DNA of 64,000 bases from Hahellaceae bacterium (GTDB taxonomy: Bacteria; Pseudomonadota; Gammaproteobacteria; Pseudomonadales; Oleiphilaceae): the NCBI GenBank assembly GCA_016744695.1, contig JADGDV010000001.1, positions 186,001-250,000 on the forward strand. Reading direction: 5' to 3'. The position numbers and the translations under genes were made by a program. The notes beneath the pieces are model-generated. The model was not told where the DNA came from. It was given only the letters and a program-made list of their open reading frames with translations, and did not search any database. Below are positions 34,566 through 43,672 of this stretch, piece by piece; within the stretch, counting starts at the first letter, position 1, and each line of letters begins with the position of its first letter.

Positions 34566-37500
34566 TTACGATGATTTAATTTTAAATATAGTGGCGTAAA
34601 AAACCGGCACAATCACTAGCGTTAAAACGGAGGCAAACAGTAAGCCAAACATAATGGTTACGGCCATTGCGATAAAGAAGGCATCGCCCAACAAAGGAAC
34701 CATGCCTAAAATAGTGGTTAATGCTGCCATTGCTACAGGTATCAATCGACTGACACCCGCATCCAATATGGCTTGATACGGCACCTTCCCTTCATCAAGC
34801 TCAACATCTATTTGGTCAACCAGTACAATCGCATTTTTAATCAGCATCCCCGCTAAACTCATAAAACCAAGCAGAGACATAAAGCCAAAGGGCTGATCAA
34901 ATAGTAGCAAGCCTACGGTTACCCCTATAACCGCAAGAGGCACCGTCAACCAAATAACCAAGGTCTTTTTAATAGAGTTAAACAAGCAAATAACAATAAA
35001 AATCATTAAACCAAAAAATACGGGCAATGCGGCGGCTATCTGACCAGATGCCTTAACAGATGACTCTGCTTCCCCACCCCATGCCATATAATAACCAGGC
35101 ATGTCCTTTATCGGAATTTGATCATCCCAACGAACGGGGATTGTTTTCGACGTATAATTACCATCCTTCCCCAATGCGCCAGCACCAGAATACTGTTCAA
35201 GATCAACGCCAATAGCCTGCTCTACTTTTGGTTTAACCCGATCAAATAATTCACTGGGTAAACCTGTTCTAGGATCTATGTGAATGCGAATCATTGACAC
35301 ACGATTCCAGCGCCAGATATGAGGGTCTTCAAATTCAGTCTCAAAACGCGATACAACTTGACCTATAGGGATATGTTGTTGTGCTGCGGGGCTCCAAACT
35401 TGAACCTGATCAAGGCTTTCAAGGTCTACCCTTTCTTCCTTAGGCGCTCTAGTAATAATCGGTAATAACTCGTCACCTTCTCTGAACAGCCCTACATTAG
35501 TACCTTCTACAGAGTACTTAAATGCTTTTGCAATGTCCGTACGCTCAAGCCCTGCGATAGACGCTGGAGATTCAGCAAACTGAGGTCGTAGTACCTTAAC
35601 CTTGCTTCTCCACTCGTTTCTTATAGCCTTTGATTCAGGATCAGCTTCTAATTCAGTTATCGCAGTGTCAGCTAAGCGACGTAATTCAGCTCTATCGGGG
35701 CCTAAGATGCGTAACTGTAACTTTCCTCCTGTAGCGGGCCCGTTAACAAACAAGCGAACATTTGTATTAGCTTCGGGAACAAATTCGTCTAGATCTTCCT
35801 GCATTTTTGCCGTTAGGGCTGGCATTTTTTTGAAATCATCGACATCAACTATAATACGAGCAAAACTGGAGTAGTTATATTCAGGCGTGTAAGTCAAAAG
35901 AAAACGAACCTCCCCTCCTCCTATTTGAGAGGTTAAATGGGTAACCCCTTCATATTCTTTAAGCTTATCTTCAATGCGCGCGACTCTTTTAACTGTTTCA
36001 TCAATTTCAGTTCCTTCAGGGAACCATAAATCAACATAAAATTGTGGACGAGTTGAGTCGGGGAAGAAGCTATTTTTGAGGAAACCAAATCCGTATAACG
36101 AAGCAAAAAATACAACCAGTACAACGCCAATAGTTACCCATCTAAAATTGATACACTTCTCTAAAAAGCTGCGATAGCCTACATAAAACTTACCACCGTA
36201 GGGATCTTTCTCTTCCCCAGGCTTTTGCTTTTCTGGCTTTAAAAAATATTCACACAGTAATGGCGTCACGGTTACCGCAGTAACCCAGCTCATTGATAAC
36301 GAGATCAAAATAACCGTAAATAAAGATCGAGTATACTCTCCGGTACTATCATCGTTTGTGCCGATTGCAGCAAAAGCTGTAATAGCAATCGCGGTAGCAC
36401 CTAATAAAGGAATAGATGTTTGAGCAACAACGGCGGTAGCTGCTTTTAATTTATTTTCACCTTTGTTTATTCGTATTCTCATACCATCAGTCACAACGAT
36501 GGCATTATCAACCAACATACCCAGTGCAATAATCAAAGCGCCTAGAGATATACGTTCAAGGGTGACACCTAGTAGGCCCATAAAGATAAAAGTACCCATA
36601 ATGGTAACCACTAACACAGCACCAATAATAAGCCCACTTCTCAAGCCCATGAACATAAGCAAAACGACAATAACAATAACAACCGCTTCAATAAGATTTA
36701 AAAGAAAACCATCAATTGACTCAGTCACCGTATCGTATTGAATAGAAATAGGGTTCATTTCTATTCCAAGTGGCATATTTGGCTTAATCAGCTCAATTTT
36801 TTCACCCAGCGACTTACCCATCTCAACAACATTTCCGCCCAAAGCGGTAGATATTGCTAAGCCAACAGCGGGCTTTCCATCATATCTCAAGAAGTTACTT
36901 GATGGTTCTTTGAAGCCTCGAGTTATTTTAGCAACGTCACGTAAGAATACTTGGCTTCCTGCAACAACCTGACTTGAGCGAATTAATAAGTCACCAAATT
37001 CTTGCTCAGACTGAAACTCACCGGTAGGGTTTAATGCGATACGATCAGCACCAATTGTTATAAAGCCTGAACTCACTGCGGTATTTTTAGAGCCTAAGGC
37101 TTTAGTTATATCATTAGGTGATACCCCAAGGCTGGACATCTTTTCACGAAGCATCTCGATATAAATAACTTCTTGCTGCACGCCGTAAAAGTCTATTTTC
37201 TTCACATCTTGTGCGGTTAAAAGCTCACGACGTAAGTATTTAGCATGCTCATAAAGTTCGGGGTAGGTATAACCATCACCGGTTAAGGCATAAAAAACAC
37301 CAAAAACATCACCAAAGTCATCATTTACAATGGAAGGGCCTGCACCCGGTGGCAAATTAGCTTGAGTATCACCCACTTTACGGCGCAGCTCATCCCACAC
37401 TTGAGGTAAACCTTGTGCATCATATTTATCTTTCATTATGACTTTTACAATTGAAAGTCCTCTTGAAGATTTTGACTCAACACGATCAAGCTGCCCCATT

Positions 37501-37718
37501 TCTTGAGCTGCCCGCTCTATTAGGTCAGTCACTTCTTCTTCGACTTCCGCAGCAGATGCCCCAGGGTAAGGCGTAATGATCAGCCCTTCTTTAATAGTAA
37601 ACTCAGGGTCTTCTAGGCGGCTTAAATTCTCAAATGAAATAGCTCCGACAATGGCCAGTAGAATGGTAATGGTCCACGTAATGACGCTGTGGCGTATACT
37701 CCAATCAGCAAGATTCAT
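34566..37718 (-). CDS. RND efflux transporter, inner-membrane permease (HAE1/AcrB type)
   Basis: A 1050-residue protein with the RND pattern: an N-terminal helix, a large periplasmic porter domain (about 40-330), membrane helices 2-6, a second porter domain and helices 7-12. Proton-relay helix 4 reads L-G-M-L-V-D-N-A-I-V-V-T-D, so the second Asp of the AcrB DD pair is Asn here. A phenylalanine-rich F-G-F-M-S-L-L-G-F-M-S-L-A-G block lies in the C-terminal half. Driven by proton entry, it should export drugs or lipids through a TolC-like channel, which is not encoded nearby. It overlaps the fusion-protein gene by one base. Confidence 0.93.
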   Translation of the reverse strand: MNLADWSIRHSVITWTITILLAIVGAISFENLSRLEDPEFTIKEGLIITPYPGASAAEVEEEVTDLIERAAQEMGQLDRVESKSSRGLSIVKVIMKDKYDAQGLPQVWDELRRKVGDTQANLPPGAGPSIVNDDFGDVFGVFYALTGDGYTYPELYEHAKYLRRELLTAQDVKKIDFYGVQQEVIYIEMLREKMSSLGVSPNDITKALGSKNTAVSSGFITIGADRIALNPTGEFQSEQEFGDLLIRSSQVVAGSQVFLRDVAKITRGFKEPSSNFLRYDGKPAVGLAISTALGGNVVEMGKSLGEKIELIKPNMPLGIEMNPISIQYDTVTESIDGFLLNLIEAVVIVIVVLLMFMGLRSGLIIGAVLVVTIMGTFIFMGLLGVTLERISLGALIIALGMLVDNAIVVTDGMRIRINKGENKLKAATAVVAQTSIPLLGATAIAITAFAAIGTNDDSTGEYTRSLFTVILISLSMSWVTAVTVTPLLCEYFLKPEKQKPGEEKDPYGGKFYVGYRSFLEKCINFRWVTIGVVLVVFFASLYGFGFLKNSFFPDSTRPQFYVDLWFPEGTEIDETVKRVARIEDKLKEYEGVTHLTSQIGGGEVRFLLTYTPEYNYSSFARIIVDVDDFKKMPALTAKMQEDLDEFVPEANTNVRLFVNGPATGGKLQLRILGPDRAELRRLADTAITELEADPESKAIRNEWRSKVKVLRPQFAESPASIAGLERTDIAKAFKYSVEGTNVGLFREGDELLPIITRAPKEERVDLESLDQVQVWSPAAQQHIPIGQVVSRFETEFEDPHIWRWNRVSMIRIHIDPRTGLPSELFDRVKPKVEQAIGVDLEQYSGAGALGKDGNYTSKTIPVRWDDQIPIKDMPGYYMAWGGEAESSVKASGQIAAALPVFFGLMIFIVICLFNSIKKTLVIWLTVPLAVIGVTVGLLLFDQPFGFMSLLGFMSLAGMLIKNAIVLVDQIDVELDEGKVPYQAILDAGVSRLIPVAMAALTTILGMVPLLGDAFFIAMAVTIMFGLLFASVLTLVIVPVFYATIFKIKSS

Positions 37719-38782
37719 TAGTACTCCACCTTCTCAATGGGACGAATAATCTTGCCTTCGCGCATTTTTGTAACACCTCCTATAACGACAACATCACCAG
37801 ACTCAAGTCCGATGGCTTCAATACTGTCATTCCCCTTAAGGTCCCCCAAAGCGACTGTTTTTTTGTTAACCGCGTTATTAGGGCTAACAACCCAGACAAA
37901 GGCATTATTGCCCTCATCTGCAACAACAGCATGCACCGGAATATAAAAGCTATCCCCTGTATCTAAGGTACTCATTTTTTTTGCAAAAACTTTTGCGGTC
38001 ATTCCCGGTAACAAAGCAATGCCTTTGGTATCTCTCATGCCCAGCACTATTTCAAATGTTTGCGTTTTCGAATCGGCTTCTGTAGAAAATTCTTTCACAT
38101 ACAGCTCAAACTCTTCGTTGGGGAAAGCCTCAAATCGTGCTGTTGTTGTTAAGGTCTCACTCTCATCAGCAGAACGCCTTGATACTAATGACTCAGATAC
38201 ATTAATAACCACCTCCAGCTGGCTGTTATCTTGCAAACTGATAATAGCTTGCTTAGCTTGAACATCCTGAAAGTTATCTACATAGCGTTTTGCTACGGTT
38301 CCTGTAAACGGAGCTTTTAACTCTGCATCTTCAAGCGCTTTTTGTGACTTATCAAGGTTAGAGACAGCAATATCTAGAGCTGCTTTTAACTTATCGTACT
38401 CAGCTTGAGAAATGAATTTTTTAACAAGAAGTTCTTCAGCCCGCTTAAAGTTAGCCTTTGTTTTAGTATGTTCGGCTTTAGCTGCACTTAAGTTGCTTCT
38501 GTAGTCTCGGTCATCTAGGCGCCCTAAAACCTCACCTTGCATAACATCCTGCCCTTCTTTCAAAGGAAAGAACTTCAACTGACCAGGCACCTGAAATGCA
38601 AGGTCAACTCTCTGTGAAGCCCTAACGGTACCCGGAAGCTGCCTGTTCAATTCGTTACTCTGCCCAACAACCACCATAACTTTTGCAGGCTGGATGACGT
38701 CACGTTCTTGCGCCACTTCTTTTTTACCGCACCCGACGACTGCAAGAGCAATAACAATGGGTATAACACGTTGGAGAGACAT
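37718..38782 (-). CDS. RND periplasmic adaptor (membrane fusion protein), lipoprotein
   Basis: A 354-residue adaptor with a lipobox (A-V-V-G-C, Cys at 18). It has the barrel-sandwich hybrid and hairpin: V-D-L-A-F-Q-V-P-G-Q-L, G-Q-D-V-M-Q-G-E-V-L-G-R-L-D, a coiled hairpin near 95-150, then A-P-F-T-G-T-V-A-K-R-Y-V. It links the inner-membrane pump to an outer-membrane channel. It is the first gene of the two-gene pump operon; no regulator gene is adjacent. Confidence 0.93.
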   Translation of the reverse strand: MSLQRVIPIVIALAVVGCGKKEVAQERDVIQPAKVMVVVGQSNELNRQLPGTVRASQRVDLAFQVPGQLKFFPLKEGQDVMQGEVLGRLDDRDYRSNLSAAKAEHTKTKANFKRAEELLVKKFISQAEYDKLKAALDIAVSNLDKSQKALEDAELKAPFTGTVAKRYVDNFQDVQAKQAIISLQDNSQLEVVINVSESLVSRRSADESETLTTTARFEAFPNEEFELYVKEFSTEADSKTQTFEIVLGMRDTKGIALLPGMTAKVFAKKMSTLDTGDSFYIPVHAVVADEGNNAFVWVVSPNNAVNKKTVALGDLKGNDSIEAIGLESGDVVVIGGVTKMREGKIIRPIEKVEY

Positions 38783-38952
38783 ATTTAGGTTCCATCTATG
38801 TAATATTTATAAGCAAGAATAACGAACAGACACTCAAACAAAGGCTATTTTTTTATTCTTGTAGGTTATTACGAAGCTTACCCAAGTAATTTCTAATTTT
38901 CACTACAAATTTATCAATTACTTAAGGAGGGGAATACTTAGCGGCTAACGCT

Positions 38953-40077
38953 TTAAGGTAGATTGTTTATTGCCACTTGATAGAGGCTAATTAGTGACGA
39001 CCAGCTATAACATTTGAACCCTTCTCGAAGCGTTTCTTTTCCAGGAGTTTTAGCACACATCGTTAACAACAAATCAACGGCAGAAATAGCTTCTTTCTCG
39101 GGACATTTCAAGTCACTATCATAACGATAGTGCTCATTGATTAACTCACTATATGAAAGCCTGTTTGGCACCAATGGCAAGCACCCTGCAGCCACTGCCT
39201 CCATGACAGAAACACCTTGAAACTCATGAATAGCCGTAGACAATACAACGTCACATTGACTTAAAAGTGCCCAATAATCATCTATATTATCAATGTAACC
39301 AAAATAATTTATTTGCTCAGAAAAATGACTTTTTATTTGCTCAAATTCACACGGTACTTTTCGGAATTTTTCTCCAACAATATTTATCTCAAAATCAATG
39401 CTCCGCGACTCAAGTTCCTTTAAAAATCGTAGCAGGCGATCAGGCCCTTTGTCATACTCCCAGCGATGATTCCAAATAAGTTTGAGAGGCGTGTTTTTTT
39501 CATGATGACTTAACGGTAAAGAAAAAAGCGCATCAGATATTGGGACAGGTATAACAGATGATTTTTTATATAAGCGCTGGGACAAATCATTGAACGTATA
39601 ATCAGGCAGCTTTGCCATTAATTCATCACATCCTTTAAAGAAGGATGTGCGATTAAATTCAGAATTAAAAACAAGCTGTTCTGCCGCCAAAGCAGAATAC
39701 AGATTGACCATTTGAGGCTCTATACTTTTATTCTGTTTATCACTTTGAGGGTATTCAAATTGATTTTCGTGAAAGTATAAAAGTGATGGCGTATTAGCGA
39801 GTGAAGGAATAAGCCCTCGAAGAGTCGCTAAATCAACCATCGAGGTTGCGATTACAAAGTCATATTCACGGGACAGTTCAGCACGAAACTGCTCGATAAA
39901 ACTAATAGGGTTACCTCTGATTCGCCAGTTAAAATAGCGAGCGGGCAACGTTAAGACAGTCCAATCAAACTCAGTGAGCCTTGACTCAATGCCCTCCCGC
40001 CAATAACGATGACTTCCAGCATCATAAGCTGAAAGAATAAGACCTCGAGGCTTATCAGGTTTAAACAAACCATGCAT
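38953..40077 (-). CDS. tRNA-queuosine alpha-mannosyltransferase-like glycosyltransferase
   Basis: A 374-residue protein from the ATG that overlaps the previous stop as TAATG; an ATG five codons earlier (40092) is possible. The N-terminal part has the DUF3524/QTMAN block: L-I-L-S-A-Y-D-A-G-S-H-R-Y-W-R-E-G, and H-E-N-Q-F-x-Y-P. The C-terminal part is a GT4-like glycosyl transferase with E-F-Q-G-V-S-V-M-E-A-V-A-A-G-C-L-P. In animals QTMAN puts mannose on queuosine in tRNA-Asp; the bacterial homologues are less studied. It may be co-transcribed with the zinc-ribbon gene. Confidence 0.8.
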   Translation of the reverse strand: MHGLFKPDKPRGLILSAYDAGSHRYWREGIESRLTEFDWTVLTLPARYFNWRIRGNPISFIEQFRAELSREYDFVIATSMVDLATLRGLIPSLANTPSLLYFHENQFEYPQSDKQNKSIEPQMVNLYSALAAEQLVFNSEFNRTSFFKGCDELMAKLPDYTFNDLSQRLYKKSSVIPVPISDALFSLPLSHHEKNTPLKLIWNHRWEYDKGPDRLLRFLKELESRSIDFEINIVGEKFRKVPCEFEQIKSHFSEQINYFGYIDNIDDYWALLSQCDVVLSTAIHEFQGVSVMEAVAAGCLPLVPNRLSYSELINEHYRYDSDLKCPEKEAISAVDLLLTMCAKTPGKETLREGFKCYSWSSLISLYQVAINNLP

Positions 40078-40280
40078 TAACGAGGTAACCATATAATCAT
40101 GGCAAAGCAGAACAATGAAACGAGTATAACAACTGTTTTAAAGTGCATTCTCAGGCTAGGTATATAGCCATCTCTTGGAGGAGGTACAGCCATACCACAT
40201 CTTGGGCACATTGATACAGGTACTTGCCCCGAGGCTTCGTCAATAGGTTCTTGGCAATTAGGGCAACAACGCGTAGTCAT
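40077..40280 (-). CDS. Small zinc-ribbon membrane protein
   Basis: A 67-residue protein with an N-terminal zinc ribbon (C-C-P-N-C near 5-9 and C-P-R-C near 25-28) and one C-terminal membrane helix (about 48-64). Its stop overlaps the next start as TAATG, so it is coupled to the glycosyltransferase gene. Function is not known; it could be an assembly or regulatory partner. Confidence 0.65.
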   Translation of the reverse strand: MTTRCCPNCQEPIDEASGQVPVSMCPRCGMAVPPPRDGYIPSLRMHFKTVVILVSLFCFAMIIWLPR

Positions 40281-40350
40281 ACTAGGCTCTCATTATAGAA
40301 ATTTTGAAAGCCTAGTATAAAGAAGTTAAGAAAGGATTGTTTGATTAGTA

Positions 40351-41499
40351 TCAGGCTCTTTGTGCTGTTCCTAGCAAGACCTCTTCAACATAACGTTCAG
40401 CATGGGTTAAAGGGGCGATATGATTACCAGGTAAGACCTTAAAAGAGCAGCGTGTACCGTTTGCTACGGCAGAAGGGAAGAACTTCTCAAACAAGAAGCG
40501 AGAAGAATTTGATTCAGTTTTTATATCGATTCCTTTAAGTGCATTTTTGGCTTCAAATACACTGTCTTTTTCTCCGAATAAAACAACAATATTACTGAGT
40601 TCTGTTACCGGCATATTTTTATCGTTCATTAGAGTACTGCATTGTTGAATATCAACGTAGGCTCTAGCCAGCTTAACCGGCGAGAAAGACTGACTTTTAA
40701 CTAAAGAAACAAAGGCATATAAAGAATCACTAATGGTGCCACGAATAATAGCAACACCGGCAATCAACGGGTGTTTAATATGCCCTTTAAACACCATTAA
40801 ACTAATAAGCCCAACCTCAACCATAAAGTTTGCCAATAAATTTAAACCTGCCCAAGACTTAGGCCCCCATGATTCAAAGCCTGCAGGGGTTACTTGTGCT
40901 AAATTGTTAACACTATCTGGATAGGCGTTAGCGAAACGTCTTGCTAATAGACCACCATGAGACCAACCTACTAATGTGATTTCACAGGCAATAGAAATGT
41001 CATTACGCCCTCGATTTAATGGTGCCTTTCTCTCTTCAACCTTTATAGGGAGGTCACAAACAGATTTAACATTTGCAATATGAAGCCCCCTTTTTTCAAG
41101 ACAAAAACGTGTCACTTCCATTAATAAAACTAACTTACCTTTATCTCCCCTCCACTTCTGCTTAGCGCCAAATGGTGTGTACACATGTGGAATAAAAACA
41201 ATACCTGAACGACTGCGCTCTGCTAGAAGCGACGTAAAATTGAACCCATACTTGGGTTGTTGTCCATGGCCATGAAGGTAAAGAATAATATCGCCATCTA
41301 AACAGCCTTCTTTTGCATTCCTCGTTTTTTGCTCATCCGTTCGTCGGTCAATAAAAAAACCTAAACCCTGAATTTTTTCTCCATTAAAAGTAATATCAAG
41401 CTTTGAATGCTCTCCAGAGCTATCACGACTACCGTTTATAAATTCAACCCAAAAGAACAGGGCGACTAAAGACACGATAATACAAATTATTTCAATCAC
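40351..41499 (-). CDS. Membrane-anchored alpha/beta hydrolase
   Basis: A 382-residue protein with an N-terminal membrane helix (about 3-20) and an alpha/beta hydrolase fold: oxyanion-side Y-L-H-G-H-G-Q near 74-80, nucleophile elbow G-W-S-H-G-G with Ser180, and a C-terminal G-N-H-I-A-P that should hold the catalytic His. The segment around V-L-F-G-E-K-D may supply the acid. This is the classic lipase/esterase triad order. The substrate is unknown. It lies 380 bases downstream of the phospholipase-like module on the same strand. Confidence 0.7.
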   Translation of the reverse strand: MIEIICIIVSLVALFFWVEFINGSRDSSGEHSKLDITFNGEKIQGLGFFIDRRTDEQKTRNAKEGCLDGDIILYLHGHGQQPKYGFNFTSLLAERSRSGIVFIPHVYTPFGAKQKWRGDKGKLVLLMEVTRFCLEKRGLHIANVKSVCDLPIKVEERKAPLNRGRNDISIACEITLVGWSHGGLLARRFANAYPDSVNNLAQVTPAGFESWGPKSWAGLNLLANFMVEVGLISLMVFKGHIKHPLIAGVAIIRGTISDSLYAFVSLVKSQSFSPVKLARAYVDIQQCSTLMNDKNMPVTELSNIVVLFGEKDSVFEAKNALKGIDIKTESNSSRFLFEKFFPSAVANGTRCSFKVLPGNHIAPLTHAERYVEEVLLGTAQRA

Positions 41500-41765
41500 T
41501 TACACACCTTTTAACATAGAGGATTATTTTACCCTAATTGCCAGAACACATAGTAGTAAATTTGTACACATACTAACCTAAACAAGCGCACAGTTGTACC
41601 ATTTGAAGGTGTTTTTTTTGATAATATAATCACTTAAGACTTAATAATGAGATCAATTCTTGTAAAACGCTGCTAACTCTATAGTTAAAAAAGAATTGTT
41701 TTGAAGGTGTTTTAAAGCAGTTTAGTTTAAGCGCTAAAGAGTCTAAAGGCTTAATGCATATGTTC

Positions 41766-41771
41766 TATAAT
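41766..41771 (+). promoter_or_regulatory. Perfect -10 box before the candidate small RNA
   Basis: TATAAT, a perfect sigma-70 -10 hexamer, on the plus strand. No good -35 box is visible 16-18 bases upstream, so an activator would probably be needed. Confidence 0.4.
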
Positions 41772-41778
41772 AATTCAT

Positions 41779-41869
41779 GAAGCAACTAATCAGTTACTTC
41801 ATCTTATTCTCTGAGCTGAGAAGAAAACCAGGCTTTTATTTAAGTGCTGAGGGATCAGTACTTTTTTTT
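41779..41869 (+). ncRNA. Candidate small RNA, about 91 nt
   Basis: Eight bases after a TATAAT box there is a hairpin (41779-41787 with 41792-41800, one mismatch), a second short hairpin (TTCTC/GAGAA near 41808-41823), and a strong terminator (41842-41850 with 41855-41863, 9 bp with one G.U, a GGGA tetraloop and eight T). No plus-strand gene precedes this terminator, and on the minus strand no T run follows the stem. I infer a small RNA; the class is not recognised. Confidence 0.5.
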
Positions 41870-41879
41870 GCGTGTCCAC

Positions 41880-42488
41880 TTAGTTTTCTACTAAAAGATC
41901 AGGGTTATCTCTAAGTAATTGCGCTTTCATCTCTTTTATTCTTCTTACTTTTTCAATACCCACTTCAAGCTCTTCTTCAGCCATACCACGCTCTTGTGCG
42001 ATCGCTATTTGCTCTTCAAGCACCTCAATTTTTATATCAGCCGCTTCTACATACGCTTTATATATTTTTCTTTCTTGCCTAGATTCATATTCCAGATAAA
42101 GCTCTGGGCTTTCAAGCTCTTCTGGTGTCGCAGACTCACCCTGAGCCCCTCTAACAATGGGGGGAGCTCTATCATCTCCGTTTAATCGAGCATTCTCCAT
42201 AGATTCAATGGCGAAACTATCCAGAGGCGTTATATCTTCCTCTGGATAGTTTTCTTCGACATCTACACTATTAGCTATTAACTCACTCTGCGGCTTGGTT
42301 AAACTGATTACTTCAGGTTTCTTAATGATTTCAGGTAAAGCCGTTACAGCTTCAATTGAAATATTTTTACTGTTAACTGCTTGCTCAGCTACTACTGTAT
42401 TCATAGGTTTGTAATATCCCATCACAAGCCCTGAGACAATAAAAGCAAAGCCAAGCATTACCACCAGAAACCATTTTGATTTATTCAT
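41880..42488 (-). CDS. Membrane-anchored coiled-coil protein, unrecognised
   Basis: A 202-residue protein with one N-terminal membrane helix (about 5-26), a low-complexity acidic middle (about 30-125) and a C-terminal helical coiled coil (about 125-200; long runs of Glu, Lys, Leu and Arg). The topology suggests a periplasmic coiled coil held in the inner membrane. I know no family for it. It follows the second phospholipase-like gene by 30 bases on the same strand, so it is probably the last gene of that module and may help secretion or tethering; this is inference. Confidence 0.6.
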   Translation of the reverse strand: MNKSKWFLVVMLGFAFIVSGLVMGYYKPMNTVVAEQAVNSKNISIEAVTALPEIIKKPEVISLTKPQSELIANSVDVEENYPEEDITPLDSFAIESMENARLNGDDRAPPIVRGAQGESATPEELESPELYLEYESRQERKIYKAYVEAADIKIEVLEEQIAIAQERGMAEEELEVGIEKVRRIKEMKAQLLRDNPDLLVEN

Positions 42489-42518
42489 CAGTTCTTCAAT
42501 ACCAGAAAAAGAGTGCGA

Positions 42519-43541
42519 CTAAAAGCGTTTAGCCGCATGATTAAGTATGTGTACAACCATCGCAATAGCATGAGGTATCGTTTGCTCTCCCACTTGCACA
42601 CGATCAACATGACTTTCACTGCTCAAAACAATACCGCCATTTGAGTACGAGAATGCTCCGCCTTCCGTTAATAATGGACGAATATCGGTAGTACCATCTG
42701 CCAATGCAGTAAAGTCACTCAAGGCATCCCTTACTTTATTAAAGTCATTTAGGTTTTCACTGTAGTAGTAATCATTGACCCAACTTTCCCAACCCGAGTG
42801 ATTAAGATCAGATGTTGTCCAGGTATGGTGAGGCTGAAGCAAGTCTGTAGTATGAAGTACAAACCCTAGTGTTTGTGCCGTCGGCTGACTTAAGAACTGC
42901 TCATACCAATACTGACCAAGGTTATCAATAGGTTGAAAGGGTGCGTCTTCAAAATCTTCATACATTGAACGACTTGACGTACCTTCATGACGATAGTTTG
43001 CCTCAGTAATATCATAAGAGTTATATTTACTGCTATCGCGCCACCACCAAGCTTTCAATCCTCCTTTACCATCGTCCAGGTAGTCACCATATAACCAGGC
43101 ACCAGCCATATTATCGATAGCCCCCCAAACGGTCAGTTTATCGTAATTATAACCACCTAAGTCATTACCGTGTGCATCGCCACCTTGAGTATGGTTCTGA
43201 AAATGCCAATACGAAGTATATTTCACGATTGATGCACCAGCACCCCATACAGGAGCCACCTGACAACTCCCTGTTGTTGCACCACAAAGGTAGGTATCTT
43301 CAAAATCATCTACGTCATAAGCACCCTGACCCAGCACTTGAGCGAACTGATCTATGGTATAACCTGCCGCGGTCGCCGCAGACGCTAAACGGTTATATTC
43401 TGTCGTTGATGAATTCTGCTGCATATAGTTCACCGCATCCACTACAATACGATGATGTGTTTCTTGAGACCAGGCTGCAGCCTCACTTGCTGCTAAAATT
43501 GTGCCCGCAGCTCCTAGAGCCATTATTATTTTATTAGCCAT
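42519..43541 (-). CDS. Secreted zinc phospholipase C/P1-nuclease-like protein, copy 1
   Basis: A 340-residue protein. The signal peptide ends A-A-A before Trp24, so the mature chain should begin W-S-Q-E-T-H; in this superfamily the N-terminal Trp and a nearby His (here H29) bind zinc. Later metal-ligand-like motifs are W-H-F-Q-N-H near 110, H230-T-T-D233-L-L-Q-P-H-H, and N-H-S-G-W-E. D-x-x-Q-P-x-H and H-x3-E are family features; the His-Asp spacing is one residue shorter than usual. It should cleave a phospho-ester (phospholipid or nucleic acid). Its near-twin lies at 45121-46161, with a parvulin gene between. Confidence 0.75.
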   Translation of the reverse strand: MANKIIMALGAAGTILAASEAAAWSQETHHRIVVDAVNYMQQNSSTTEYNRLASAATAAGYTIDQFAQVLGQGAYDVDDFEDTYLCGATTGSCQVAPVWGAGASIVKYTSYWHFQNHTQGGDAHGNDLGGYNYDKLTVWGAIDNMAGAWLYGDYLDDGKGGLKAWWWRDSSKYNSYDITEANYRHEGTSSRSMYEDFEDAPFQPIDNLGQYWYEQFLSQPTAQTLGFVLHTTDLLQPHHTWTTSDLNHSGWESWVNDYYYSENLNDFNKVRDALSDFTALADGTTDIRPLLTEGGAFSYSNGGIVLSSESHVDRVQVGEQTIPHAIAMVVHILNHAAKRF

Positions 43542-43672
43542 GTTTAATTTGCCCTTATTCTAAATTGGTACATTTGTTTGTGTTTTATGAATAATATCCA
43601 TTTAAGTGCTCAAATGTTGAGCTCCATTTATCATGTAAGGGTTATTTCACAACCTTTCACAATCTAATTAAT

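Larger units (their letters stand above)
41500..41879. other. Intergenic region holding a candidate small RNA
   Basis: 380 bases, AT-rich, no supported protein gene. A TTTGAAGGTGTTTT-like motif occurs twice (about 41604 and 41700). The right third holds the candidate small RNA described next. Confidence 0.5.

Noticed and set aside
41842-41869. Terminator for the minus-strand coiled-coil gene
   Set aside because: The T run follows the stem only on the plus strand.
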